Assembly: GCF_011386835.1 (NCBI RefSeq)
Contig: NC_088804.1
Coordinates: 38,613,549-38,677,548 of the forward strand
Direction: 5' to 3'
Origin: Chrysemys picta bellii
Lineage: Eukaryota; Chordata; Testudines; Emydidae
DNA: 64,000 nucleotides
A model generated the notes under the pieces. It was not told the DNA's origin, did not search any database, and was given only the letters and a program-made list of their open reading frames with translations. Positions 49,621-61,369 of the stretch are shown here, one piece after another (position 1 is the stretch's first letter; each line of letters starts with the position of its first letter). The position numbers and the translations under genes were made by a program.

Positions 49621-52600
49621 GATCTCTTTGCCCCACGGCCTCTGTCGGATTGTCTGTGTGGAAGATCCCGGCACGTCCCCTTGCTCCGGCATGTTGTGTC
49701 TTGCCTCATCAAAGCAGCATCCCAGGTTCAGGTGTGGACCTGGTCCCAAATCTGAAACAATTACACTCAGTGACCAAAGACGGTTGTGGTATAAAATGGG
49801 CGCACAGCTCCAATCCGTCCCCTCAGCCTGGCTGACCGCAGGGCATGTGGTGACAGACTCATGGTTCAATGTGTCTCCTCTGTGCCTGATCCACTGCAGG
49901 GGGGAGTCTGTTACAGCGCTCCGCGTGCCAGCCTGGCTCTTTAGCTCCAGCCCGGGCAACTCATGCGCTAGGGTCCTTTGTTCGATCCCTGGCATCAGCC
50001 AAAATGGCAGCCATCACAACGGTGGCCCTGTCTTGTCTTCAGGTGGGAAGCTGAAAGTAATGTGGCTGATGACAAAAGGGACACTTGTTTTGTTCCTAAG
50101 GGTTGCCCAGGGCAGAGCTATCGAGACTCCAGAATGGAGCGAGGCCACGGATCTGTCTGCGCTGAGACAGAAAACATGAGAGACCTGGTATGCCACCAGG
50201 TCCTTCCATTTTGTACATGCTGGCACCTCCAAGGGCATTTAACCTCACCCTGGGGAACATTCCTCGCTTGGATCATCACAATGGAGCTTGTCTTGGCTGT
50301 TCTGCTCTTCCTCTATGTGCCGAACTCTCCACTGGTGTCAGCTGGAAATGAGCCCATAGAGTGAGAGCAGAAGGTCAGAGTCAGGATCTGCCCTGGGAAC
50401 AGAGAGTGGAATTTACTGGCCTCCATGCGCACTGAACTCCTCAGAATCCAGCAGGCCCTGGCCAGCAAATTCGCCCTTCTGAAGACTTCCCATCCTTTAA
50501 TGTCCACTCCCCCCAAACCTCCGTGGCAGCGTGGATTTGCTTTCGTGCTGTGCCGCTGCAGCCTCAGAACCCTATGGTGTACTCACGGGGCCGCTGGCAG
50601 GCAGTGCCATGCCAGGCACCGGCAGAATGCCCTGGGAAGAGGGCGGGATGGCAATCTCCACCAGCATCGGTGCCGACTTCCTCTCAACCCAGGGGGTGCT
50701 AGACCCCCCCTCTGCCCCACGCCCCATCCCCACTCCATCCCTTCCCCCAAGCCCCCACCCCACATCTTCCCACCCTCGCTCTACCCCTGCCCCCACTCCA
50801 CCCCTTCCCCCAAGCTCCCAACCCTACCCCGCCTCTTCCCGCCCCGTCCCCGCTCCCGCCCCGTGCCTCCTGCACACCATGGAACAGCTGACCTACGGTG
50901 GCTGGGAGGGAGGGGGAGAAGCTGATCAGTGGGGCTGCCAGCAGGGAGGAGGCGTTCAGGGGGACAGCTGGCACCTGCTAATTTTTTTCCGTGGCTGCTC
51001 CTATATTATAAAATAACAATCCCAGAGACCCAGTTACAGCGTGGTTGGGTTCGGCAGTGTAGATGGGCCCTAACCATGTTACCAAATTGTGCTACAGCCT
51101 TGCTTTGTCCAACTGTAGTATGGTTCGAGGAGACCATTGTGTCCCATCTATTCTACAATAGGCAACCAGGAAGCTGAGGGGCAACAGGGTTGTAAATGGA
51201 GCCCCTAACAGGTTTATTTTTACAGTGAGGCTGGGCCCTGAGATGGTACCAGAGCCTCACTGGTCCCTGTCAGAAGAAAAAGGTCAGTGCTGTACAAAGT
51301 TCTACAAGCTGAATGTACAAAGCCACATGGGGAGAGTTGTGCCCATCATCACTAATGCGCAGGCACAATGAACGCGCCAAGGCATTAGGCAAGGGAAGGC
51401 GCTTAGAGAGATGGAAGCTCCCACCTTCCCTGACATACCCTTCTTGGGGCTCATGCCTGGAGTGCTGCTGTCACCTCAGCCAGGGGAAAAAAGTATCGGC
51501 TTTGTCAAACAATAAGGTCTTAATTGGGCTGGAGACCCGCTAAAGAGTAACAGTTAAAACGCCCATGCAGGGGATTGTGGGTGGCGTTATGTAAATGTCA
51601 TAGAGGCTGAAACAACTGTGCCACAATGGTAGAGATGAGGCCCCTTAGAGGCTGGGAGAATGTGCAAGTGTCGGCGTTGCCTGTCCGGACATGAATCACG
51701 TCCAGCCGCTGCGTTGAAACAACAGGACCCTGCTGTCTGTCAGGAACCCAGCGGTCACGGCGTGCAATTCTAACCCCACTGCTATTGGCTGGCAGCAATG
51801 CATTCGTTGGCTAGCCATAGTAACTGGGCTGCGGGCTGCTGCCTGGGTTCAACGCCAGGGAGTCCCATGTGGTCTGGTCAGGTCTTTGATTCAGGGAGGT
51901 TCTGGGAACCTGCAGCCGCTGCAGCTGGGCTTCAGTCAGAGAAGCACCTGTGACAAGCATCAGAATCAATCAAAAGGAGGCTGTGCTGGCAGCGTGGCTG
52001 ATCCAGTCTCTGTTTGATGGCCACTCTCAGCATGAACCTGACTCAGAGGCCCTGAGGCTGCAACGCCTCTTGCTGTCAGCTACTGTGCTCATGTCTTCCT
52101 CTGATTTCCATTCACCTTTCCTCTCCCTGTTCTCTTCAAAGCTTTTAGTGCCCCTAGTAATGGCCAGTCATGAGCTATGCGTGAAATGAAGGGAGAAAGG
52201 AAAGGCCTGGGCTGCCCTCCCTCTGCCACTGTCTTAGGAGCCTTATAATGCCAGGCTTAAGAGTGAGTCTTGGCATGAAGCCTGGAGGAAACAACCCTGC
52301 AGACTGACCTTCGCTTCCCAGGTGCATCCCTGGAAACTTGCTGATGTCCCCAGTCTGAATCAATGGAATTTGCAGTGGCTTGGCAGCCCTGCTGATTCCC
52401 GTGCCCACCTCGGGCTGTGTTCTTGTCAGCTCTTGCAAGCTAAGTAAGGTGGCTGACTCAGTAATCTAAGAAGAGCAATGGGGTACCATGTTGGTGATTC
52501 AGCAGATGGCACTCTTTCCTCTGAATTAGTGATGAACCAATGCCCTGGTGTCGTCTTAGGAGATGCCATGCTGCCAGAGGTGCTGTCCTTTCGCAGACAC

Positions 52601-53070
52601 ACAAAACCAATCCCTGACGTGACAAATCCAATGGTACTTTTGGCAGGAGGGAGGGGTGTTAGTCCTGCAAGAGTTTTGCCATTCTGTTTCTCTAATTTCC
52701 CCTGCAATTTCAATGTGATACATAATTCCATTTCACTTGCTGTCCAAACTTGTTGGCATAGTTTTACTGTGAGCTGTTAAACCACATCCATGTTCCACCC
52801 CAGTGATGGGTGCATTTCAGCAGTGGATGAAGTGATTCCCATGTATATACTTTAGAAGGTGTAACGGGTAAAGTGCTTTGAAATCCAAGCTACTCTAGAA
52901 ATACAAGATACTATGTATTCTGATCGAACCACTGGGCATTTCCCTTCTCCAACTTTTTATTATCAGGAATGCTTGCACGGGAACAAGAGCATTGTGTCTT
53001 AAATGTCTGATGGCTCCTGTTCATTCCTCATGTGATTTCATGACCCTTCATGGCATCATGAATGTGAGTA
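49621..53070. other. Intergenic DNA with few recognisable repeats
   Basis: Besides the C-rich tract, a decayed DNA-element fragment is likely at about 51030-51170 ('gttgggttcggcagtgtaga', 'tgggccctaaccatg'). No gene is recognised. Confidence 0.4.
50690..50870 (+). repeat. C-rich low-complexity tract
   Basis: Loosely repeated 'cccccactccacccttcccc' type motifs with strong strand asymmetry explain the overlapping proline-rich open frames here. Confidence 0.7.
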
Positions 53071-53293
53071 CAGGTCTGCCTCATCTTACGCGGGGGTTCC
53101 ATTCCGCGCTTAGCGTGTAAAGCGAAAACCGCGTATAGCCAAAACCCCATTGAGTTCAATGGCGGGCGAAATCGCCCGCACTACAGGTATAGTATTAAAA
53201 CTGTTGTTTTTCTCTTTTTTGTTTTTTTGTTTTTGCCGACCGCGTAAAGTTGAAATCACGCATGTTAAATGCGCGTAAGATGCGACAGACCTG
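53071..53293. mobile_element. Tigger-like (Tc1/mariner) MITE, TA duplication (223 bp)
   Basis: The ends CAGGTCTGCCTCATCTTACG and (inverse) CAGGTCTGTCGCATCTTACG match over 18 of 20 bp and are flanked by TA (53069-53070, 53294-53295). The subterminal 'cgcgggggttccattccgcg' is in the style of Tigger elements. It has only an AT-rich middle and no transposase. Confidence 0.78.
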
Positions 53294-53679
53294 TATTGTG
53301 ATGTTCCATAGGACCGTTGAGATTCCACTAGGGAATAAGCTGCAGTCACTTACAAATTCTGAAGGCACTAAGAACTGTTTTCCTGCACGTGTCATAGCTG
53401 TAAAGAACAAGGGGGAGAAACACAGAAAACAGACTCCTCTGTAGATACAAAGTTTATCCTTGTTTTCTTTGGCTTGTCAGCTGTCATGCACGAATCCATG
53501 GATACCCTGAATTTCAGGCTTCTACCCCACAATTGTGCTTATCTTAAGAAACCTACACAAAGTGGAAGCTGCTAAGAGCTCTTCCAAAACAGCCTCTCTA
53601 TATTGTCATCGTAGCACACCTAACAGTCTCCATGTCGGTTTACAGCTGCTGTACAATGAAACGCCTGGATTTTTACGTG

Positions 53680-54000
53680 GGGGCTCTTTGGAGCAGGGGC
53701 TGCTCTTGCTTAGCATCTATTCAGAGCCGGGCACAATGTAGGTGCTTCTAGAACCAAGTAGAGGAAGGGTGGTGCCGTGATCAGAACAGGAAGCTTGTGG
53801 GTTAGGAGATGGGGATTCAATTCCCTGCTCAGTCATAGACCATCTGGGTGACTTAGTCTCTTCGTGCCACAGCATTGCCGTGCCTCAGAGGGGTGTTGTA
53901 AGAATAAATCCATTCTAAATTGGGCAGTGCCCAGACCTGATGGCAATGGAGGCCATGTAAGCACCCTAGCTGGAAGTAATAAATAATTAATAATATTTGG
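53680..54000 (+). mobile_element. SINE tail followed by a tRNA-type SINE
   Basis: 'gagcaggggctgctcttgct' with 'ccgggcacaatgtaggtgct' (53693-53738) is a tail. 'ggaagcttgtgggttaggag' with 'tcaattccctgctcagtcat' (53790-53836) begins the next SINE, ending 'aataaataattaataat'. Confidence 0.55.
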
Positions 54001-54200
54001 AACCAGGTAGCATCATATAAACACTAACTAATCCCAGTTTCAACACAGTGTGGCTTTATTATCCCCATTTCACAGGTGGGTAAAACAGAGGCAGAGAAGT
54101 TAAGTGACTGGCTACGGAGGGAGGGTGGGAGTGAGATTAGAAGAGAGACATTCCTGGCTCTCAGACCACTACCCCACCCTACCTCTTTAAAATAAAAGCA
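54001..54200 (-). mobile_element. SINE body, minus orientation
   Basis: 'tattatccccatttcacagg', 'ggcagagaagttaagtgact' and 'tctcagaccactaccccacc' are the reversed body of the SINE. Confidence 0.5.
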
Positions 54201-54268
54201 GTGGCTTGCTTCTCTGACGCTTGCCTGTCACTACAGGTATAGTATTTTTGTTTCTTGTCTAGTTACAG

Positions 54269-54322
54269 GGCCGTGGATCTCTGAAGATGTGGCTGCTCCT
54301 GCTGGTGGGGGGAAATGTATAG
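54269..54322 (+). other. Exon-like 54-nt segment between consensus splice sites
   Basis: The acceptor 'gtttcttgtctagttacag' is followed by 54 nt (a multiple of three) that is open in one phase, then GTGAGT after ATAG. It could be a microexon, a noncoding-RNA exon or chance. It bears no similarity to C16orf74 that I can see. Confidence 0.2.
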
Positions 54323-54515
54323 GTGAGTGGTTCTTGCTTTAAAGGGGCAGTGGTAGCTAAAGGAACAGGTGCCTGCTGTGTTCTTAATCATTAGACCGGA
54401 ATGGTGTTCAACCCTGCCAAAGATGCTCTATCTCTCTACTTCATCCACTCTGCTTCTCTCAGGGAGTCCCCAGTTTAGTTCCCTCACTAAGGCAGGGTTA
54501 TCTGCTACTTCTGCT

Positions 54516-54594
54516 TGTGGGTGGATCTCACCAAACAACAATTCTAAAGGATAGAACACAAAGAACTCACAATAAGACCATTGTAGGTGTAAAA
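54516..54594 (+). repeat. 79-bp direct repeat, copy 1
   Basis: The segment from tgtgggtggatctcaccaaa to aataagaccattgtaggtgt (then aaaa) recurs at 54867-54945 with about 4 mismatches. The 272 bp between the copies is mostly a retroelement tail. Confidence 0.9.
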
Positions 54595-54609
54595 CTTGTC
54601 TTATTAAAA

Positions 54610-54850
54610 GGAGTTGTTGCTTTTATTATTTATTTGTATTGCAGTAGCATCTAAGAACCCCAATCATTGGCTAGTACTGCTGTATTATTTTATTATAGTT
54701 TGTTATCATATTAATATATATCATGCTTTATTTGTATTGTGGGCATGCCTAGAAGCTTGGGCCTCCAGTGCTAGGTACTATACAAACATATACCAAAAAG
54801 ATGGCCCCTGCTCAGCACAGTTTACAATCAACGTTTCAGATGAAATAAGT
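54610..54850 (-). mobile_element. Retroelement tail, minus orientation, between direct repeats
   Basis: 'cagtagcatctaagaacccc' and 'gatggcccctgctcagcaca' with 'gtttacaatcaacg' are the reversed common SINE/LINE tail. AT-rich sequence lies in the middle. Confidence 0.5.
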
Positions 54851-54866
54851 GGATGTGACAAACTGA

Positions 54867-54945
54867 TGTGGGTGGATATCACCAAACAACAATGCTAAAG
54901 GATAGAACACAAAGAACTCGCAATAAGACCATTATAGGTGTAAAA
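54867..54945 (+). repeat. 79-bp direct repeat, copy 2
   Basis: This is the second copy of 54516-54594, offset 351 bp. It is far longer than any normal target-site duplication. Confidence 0.9.
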
Positions 54946-57900
54946 TGCACTTACAGGGTCACGCCATATAAAAGTGAGTTAAAACTCCGAATCTGTGTAT
55001 TAATATCTTTGACTCTAAAACCTGAAAGAGTTTTAAAAAAATCTAGGGATTTTCAAGAGTGTTGAACAAACTCTGCTTCTGCTGCATCCCATGGTAAAGC
55101 TCTCATTGACTTCAGTGGCAGCAGAGTTAGGCCAGTGTTGTGCGCTCCTGAAAATCCCACCCCATTTCCTTTACCATTTATTTAGAACATGTTGGCAGTC
55201 CAACACAAAAGGCTCAGCCCGCTTCCCCAGCAAAAATAACTCCACCGGCGATCACTCAGCTCAGAACCACTCCACCCCCTTGTCACTCAACACCCCCTTA
55301 ATCAAAGGCCTGCAAAAAGAAATGAGCCTTTTGCCCTGCACTTGTGCCCTATTTGACCAACCACGAAATCAGATTCCAGAGTCATGGATCTTCTGCTGTC
55401 TCTGTTCACTTTTCATGCCTCCTTGTTCAAGCTGAAGGAAGCTAAGCTAGTTGGTTTCACGACCTGGTTCTAGTCGGTTTCATGTTCAGCTTTTTACCCA
55501 TGATTCCAGTGCTGCTGCAGCACAAGCAAACAAAATGCAAACCCTGTTTCCACCGACATTTAATAAAAAACATTCAGACGTGGGGTCTAAGCAGTTTGAG
55601 CGTGTCCCACTAATGTGCTTTGGGGAAGATATTGGTGGCATTATGTTTGTTTTTAATATAAAGAGCAAAATGAACTGATTCCAAATGGCACTAACAGGGA
55701 AACTAAGTAAGTGGCATGACAGAGATCATCCTGTGAACATTAACATCTTAAACATAATCACAGGCTGGGTCTTTCCACCTTGACCCTAGCATTACACATA
55801 AAGATCCTCCACGTCCCATGATGAGACATGGGGTCTTTGCTACCAAGAAACAGAATTAATCAGAAACCTACAGGAAAAGTGGGGGAAGAGTGTGAAAACA
55901 GATGGAAATTTAATTTTTTAATGACAGCAGCAGATGGCAAAAGACACAAAAGTGTATTCACACCATGTCAGAGCCATTTATAGACTGCCTGGCACCGCCA
56001 TAATGCATTCCAATAGGGTTTAGATTATTGCTCCCCTGAGACATGCAGGCAATTGGCTTTCAAGTGGAATTGTATTATTTTTCTTGCTGCAAACTCTGAA
56101 AATAAAAGTTTCACTGTGGTTACAGTCACTGATAGGTAAGTCACTTAAAGTCACTGATAGGTAAGTGGCGGAGTAAATATATTGAATGAATTTGACTGTG
56201 CATTGCCTCCCAGTGCCTAAGGAGAGAATATTCTGACCTCAGAGCTTCACTCGCTTCTCACAGTGGCTTTACACCATCAGAAGGCTATTGTCTTCAGTGG
56301 TGTTACCCTACAGCAGCCTAACTGGAGAATCAGGCCTGCAGTGATTTCAGTGAGAGATCTAAAGGCACAAAATGTGGGGTGTTTGAGATCTGAATCTTGA
56401 TCTGCATTTTGCAAATTAATCCACCCAGATGTGGACACCCCTGAACGTTGAGGTGTTTGAAAGCCAAAGCGGGATTTTGGAGCTTATGTCCATCTCTTGT
56501 GTTAAAATCAAGACAGAGCTGAGTTATGGCGATTGGATCTGGAAATGCATTGGAATCTGAGTTTCTCCTAAGTCTGGATTGCTGATTTCAAATGTAAAGC
56601 TGGGCTTCTTGCCTTTTCCCAGCCCATTTCCTCCTCCTGTTTCATCCTGCTATTGTGATCAGCACAGGCCTGTATGACTTCCCATGGATGGAGCAGCAGA
56701 AGCTGCTGTGACTGTCAGAGGGAAGGGACCTTCAGAACAAAGATCTTCACTAAGGACGTCTCTATGTTTGGGATATTTGCCTCTGTGTAGCTATCCCAGT
56801 GTAGCTCCACCAATGCAACCTCTCAGGGTAGACACATTGCACTTGTTTAAATCAGGACTTGCAGTGGTGCAGCCTACCTTGATTGGAAGCTGGAAGCTCT
56901 TTGAGTCCCACATACACCCTACTTGAGGGTTCTCTGCATCAGAATGAATTTAGAGCTAATAGAACCCAGGGCAGTGCTTACCTAACACAATTTCTTTGTG
57001 AGTTACTCTTTTCACTGTTTCAGGTTTGCTCCAGTGTTAGAGTTGCTCTTTAAACCTGTGAAGATCAGAGCTGTCAGAAATCTGGTGATTACCATTGCTA
57101 AGGGTTGCGTCGTGAGTCTTCTGTGTTTTGATTTCCGGGGGCTGGGGTTTGCACCTGAGTTTTGTTTTGAATGCGGGGGTTCAAACAAACTCAAAATGTC
57201 AAAAGCGAACTCAAGCATCATCATTGAGTTTTGCCTGGTTTGGGGCTGAAATCATGGCTGTTGCACTAGAAATACATAGAGAGATGGAGACAAGCCAATG
57301 ACAACCGTTTCCAAAACCAGACTCGCGACTGGTTTTGGTGTTGCCAGCCAGCGCTCATGATATTTGGTGTTTTTCTTAACGCCTCAGCTCCTGGAGACTG
57401 GTGGTTCCATCTTCCATGAGAATCTCTATTCAAGAACTCCCTTTAAAACAAGAAGTCATTTTTTAGGCCTGATTGTTGTGGAGGAGAGCTGAAAAAGGTG
57501 ATGTCTAAGGGCTCAGAAACCAGGAAGTGGATAAAAAGGACCGCACATGTATCAGTGTTAAAAATCTCATGATTTTCAAACCAATCTCACGTTTTGGGGC
57601 CTGACACCTTTTTTTTTTAAATGCTTGGGGTTAGTGATATTGCTGACTCCACGTGCAATTGGCACTATTTGGTCCCTCCTTGTTGGCAGGCACAGCAAGG
57701 AAGCCAAGGGTGATCCAGTGATGGAGACTAAACTGCTTTCACACCCCCAACAAATGGTTCCCCCGGTCAGAAATGAGACACCTCACCGGGGGCAGTAAGC
57801 AGGGGCAGCTTGTCCTGATGCTGTCCCTCTTCCACTGATAAACAGAGGCCTGCGGAGCTGCCCGTCTGGCACTTTTCATACACACAAAACTCACTTAATT

Positions 57901-58586
57901 AAAAAAAAAGCCCTTAGGGAGTCATAAAATATCAATCGATAAAAATCAATCGATAGCAACCATTGGCAGCTGCTGCGAGCAAGATGGCGCTTCGATTTGT
58001 TTTTTATGGGAAGAGGGTGAGAGCAGAGTGAAGGAAAATCAGACTCAGACATAACAAGGCCTTTGAGTGACAGCTGCAAAATGGGATTATTATCATCCTG
58101 CAACTATGGTGCTATCATTTTTCATTTTTATTCATGCAATGTAGAGCGGCTCGGCTCTCAATGCTATAGATCCTGGTTTGAGTGAAGGAGAGAATAACAG
58201 AGTGGCTGATGAGGGGTAAGAAGAGGAAAAGTGGCTTCTTGGGAAAGACTTTTTGTGGGGAAACGCAGTATACCTGACACTGGGTCCTTTTTATTCTTCC
58301 CATTGCATCAAGGTTGCTGCTGTTGCTGGGACACGATGGAGGCAAGACAGAGAAATAGGTGGTGTTTTGAACAGGATCACAAGAACACACCATTAAATAG
58401 ATCTGTCACTGCTAATATTGTTTGAAGGCTTTCTGTTTCCATGACAACCTGACAACCTAACAGCCTGGCTGACAGTGCTCTAAATCACTCCGGGATAAAA
58501 GCCTTTTATTTTTTTCTTTCCCCTGCATAACTTTGGACATTAACATCTTCAATGTGTCTTGACAGTTTTATTTGTTGTTTTTTTCT
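54946..58586. other. Intergenic DNA, no gene recognised
   Basis: It contains a 17-nt tandem duplication 'gtcactgataggtaagt' at about 56128 and 56153. A 'gtagacacattgcacttgt' MITE-like fragment lies near 56750-56850, and the dispersed repeat shared with 34620 lies at about 57344-57640. Confidence 0.4.
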
Positions 58587-59340
58587 TAGAATCATAGGGT
58601 TAGAAGGCACCACAAGGATCATCTCGTCTAACCCCCTGCCAAGATGCAGGATTTGTTGTGTCTGAACCATCCAAGACAGATGGCTATCCAGCCTCCTTTT
58701 GAAAACCTCCAGTGAAGAAGCTTCCACAACCTCCCTAGGCAGTCTGTTCCATTGTCCTACTGTTCTTACAGTTAGAAAGTTTTTCCTGAGATTTAATCTA
58801 AATCTGCTAAACTGTAATTTGAACCCATTGCCTCTTGTCCTGTCCTCTTTGGTAAAAGAGAACAACTTTTCTTTATCTTTTTTCATGGCAGCCTTTCAAG
58901 TATCTGAAGTCCACTGGCATATCCCCACTTAATCTCCTCTTTTCCAAACTAAAAGTACCCAGTTCCTTCAGTCTTTGTTCATATGGCTTGCATTCCACCC
59001 CTTTGATCATCTTTGTTGCTCGCCTCTGAATCCTTTCCAGTTTCTCTACATCCTTTCTATACATTGGAGACCAAAATTGGATACAGTACTTCATCTGAAG
59101 CCTAACCAGTGCCGAGTAGAGTGGTACTATCACCTCCCATGACTTTCATGCTATGCTTGTTAACGCAATCTAAAACTGCACTTACTTTTTTTGCAACAGC
59201 ATCGCATTGCTGACTCATGCTGAGGTTTTGATCCACCACAACTCCTAGATCCTTTTTAGCAGTGCTGCTGCCAAGGCAGTTTTCTCCCATTCTGTATTTG
59301 TGCATTTGGTTTTTCTTCCCTAAGTGTAGCACCTTATATT

Positions 59341-60030
59341 TCATAGAATCATAGAATCTCAGAGTTGGAAGGGACCTCAGGAGTTCATCTAGTACAACCC
59401 CCTGCTCAAAGCAGGACCAATTCCCAACTAAATCATCCCAGCCAGGGCTTTGTCAAGCCTGACCTTAAAAACCTCTAAGGAAGTAGATTCCACCACCTCC
59501 CTAGGTGACCCATTCCAGTGCTTCACCACCCTCCTAGTTAAAAAGTTTTTCCTAATATCCAACCTAAACCTCCCTCGCTGCAACTTGAGACCATTACTCC
59601 TTGTTCTGTCATCAGGTACCACTGAGACCAGTCTAGATCCATCCTCTTTGGAACCCCCTTTCAGGTAGTTGAAAGCACCTATCAAATCCCCCCTCATTCT
59701 TCTCTTCTGCAGACTAAACAATCCCAGTTCCCTCAGCCTCTCCTCATAAGTCATGTGCTCCAGCCCCCTAATCATTTTTGTTGCCCTCCGTTGGACTCTT
59801 TCCAATTTTACCACATCCTTCTTGTAGTGTGGGGCCCAAAACTGGACACAGTATTCCAGATGAGGCCTCACCAATGTCGAATAGAGGGGAATGATCATGT
59901 CCCTCGATCTGCTGGCAATGCCTCTACTTATACAGCCCAAAATGCCGTTAGCCTTCTTGGCAACAAGGGCACACTGTTGACTCATATCCAGCTTCTCGTC
60001 CACTGTAACCCCATTTGTTTTTTTTTAATT
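59341..60030 (-). mobile_element. Younger CR1 LINE nested in the older copy
   Basis: It ends (low coordinate) with the CR1 tail 'atagaatcatagaatctcag' and 'agttggaagggacctcagga'. A 191-codon frame (60003-59428) reads [20 protein letters not shown] through [20 protein letters not shown] to the ORF2 C terminus without interruption, so it is less decayed than the host copy. Confidence 0.8.
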
Positions 60031-60104
60031 TCATTTTGTTGTTTATAGCCCAGTTCTCCAATTTATCAAGATCCCTCTGAATTTTAGTTCTATCCTGCCA
60101 AGTA

Positions 60105-60205
60105 TAGGGGCACCTGGCATTGGCCACTGTCAGAAGACAGGATATGGGGCTAGATAAATCTTTGGTCTGACCCACCATGGCCATTCTTATGTTCTCTTAA
60201 CAGTA
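60105..60205 (+). mobile_element. CR1 LINE 3' tail, plus orientation
   Basis: 'ctggcattggccactgtcag', 'aagacaggatatggggctag' and 'catggccattcttatgttct' form the CR1 3' terminus, inserted opposite to the surrounding CR1. Confidence 0.7.
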
Positions 60206-60684
60206 GTTCTGTCGAGCCCGCATTTCTACAGCTTACTTATCAAAGTATCAGGTCAACAGCCTTGCTGAAGTCCAGGTATATTATGTTCACCGCATTCCTC
60301 CTAGCCACCAAATCAGTTACCCTGTCAAAGAAGGAAATCAAGCTGGTTTGGAATGATTTGTTCTTGGTAAATCCATGCTGTCTGCTAGTGATTACCCCTT
60401 CATCCTCCCTTCTTAAACACATCGATTGCTGGGTGTTTGGAGATGTTTTTTCTTTTTAATTACCAAGTGACGGGGAGAAGGATCAAGATCAGAGGTGAGG
60501 AATAGTTGAAAAATCCCTCCTTAAAATACTTCTCTGCTGTGGTGCTCGCAACATACCCAGCAATGATTGTGGGCAGGCAGGCAGCTGGTTTGCTGGGACT
60601 GTTGTTTTTCATGCTGATTAATGCCATCTCTTTATTTCCATTGGCTCAGTCCGGTTGTCTATTGTATCCATCGGTTGGCTGTGA

Positions 60685-60995
60685 CCTTACACTAGAGCAT
60701 AAGCTCTTCAGGGCTGGGACTATCTGTTATACCAAGGGTCGGCAACGTTCGGCATGCGGCTCGCCAGGGTAAGCCAGGCGGGAAGCGGCGCGGGCTGAGG
60801 AATGTGCCAGTGGGGGCCGCGATCGGCCGAACCTGCTGCGTCAGCAGGTAAATAAACTGGCCCGGCCCGCTAGGGTGCTTACCCTGGCGAGCCATGTGCC
60901 GAACGTTGCCGATCCCTGTGTTATACATTTGTACAGTGCCTAGTACAATAGAGCCTTGGCCTTTAGGTGCTATCTTATTAATATTAATGAATCAA
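60685..60995 (+). mobile_element. SINE/LINE tail split by a hAT element
   Basis: 'agagcataagctcttcaggg' and 'ctgggactatctgttatac' before the insert continue as 'acatttgtacagtgcctagt' and 'acaatagagccttggccttt' after it. This is one tail once the insert is removed. Confidence 0.65.
60733..60918. mobile_element. hAT-type fold-back element, family A copy 2 (186 bp, intact TSD)
   Basis: The ends CAAGGGTCGGCAACGTTCGG and CCGAACGTTGCCGATCCCTG are flanked by a perfect 8-bp TGTTATAC at 60725-60732 and 60919-60926. The right half ('gggggccgcgatcggccgaa', 'aaataaactggcccggcccg') is nearly identical to copy 1 at 4722-5055. The left arm and centre are deleted. Confidence 0.87.
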
Positions 60996-61369
60996 GGTCC
61001 CTTCTCGGTCCAAGACACACCACTGTCAAGGATAGCGATGGGAAAACAAAGCAACAATTCCGTAAACCGGCAGTTAAAGAAATACGGAGTGAAGAGTCAA
61101 ATGCCTAAACCAAACTGGCAGAACAGATTACAGGCTGTGAATCGCTCAGATACTATGGTAATGGGGATTGGGGACCATATAAGAACAGTAGAGAGGTGAA
61201 AGGCAGCAGAGGATTGGGAACTCTCTCCTTTTGGCATCTACAGCGAGGTCAGGTGTTTACCTGCAGCGTAGCTGTACTTGGGCCAACCTTTGGCAGAGGT
61301 GTAAGCTGTGCCTCGTGCCTAAAACCCCAGGGTGGGCCAGGGCTGAGACTCAGGCTCTTGGCTGAAGTC

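Larger units (their letters stand above)
58587..60425 (-). mobile_element. CR1 LINE, older copy interrupted by a second CR1
   Basis: On the minus strand, 60422-60240 reads RQHGFTKNKSFQTSLISFFD and YLDFSKAVD, the reverse transcriptase core with its first catalytic Asp. The copy resumes at about 60108-60035 ([18 protein letters not shown]), and 59344-58587 gives KYKVLHLGKKNQMHKYRMGE, VVVDQNLSMSQQCDAVAKK, the C terminus and the 3' tail 'agaatcatagggttagaagg'. Frameshifts are frequent and it is not active. Confidence 0.75.

Noticed and set aside
49051..50179. 157- and 190-codon plus-strand frames as the missing C16orf74 exon
   Set aside because: Neither contains the acidic, PDIIIT-bearing sequence expected. 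The second begins before, and crosses, the AATAAA at 49615.
52820..52860. 'gtggatgaagtgattccc' tested as the DEAPV region of C16orf74
   Set aside because: Reads VDEVIPMYIL then stop, with no acceptor and no continuation.
53510..53741. Frame after a 'ttcaggcttc' acceptor-like site, tested as C16orf74 exon 2
   Set aside because: It gives GFYPTIVLIL-type sequence with no similarity to the expected protein.
57005..57250. 83-codon frame at 56998 with a 'tttcag' acceptor
   Set aside because: In the required phase a stop follows within five codons. The other phase has no known domain.
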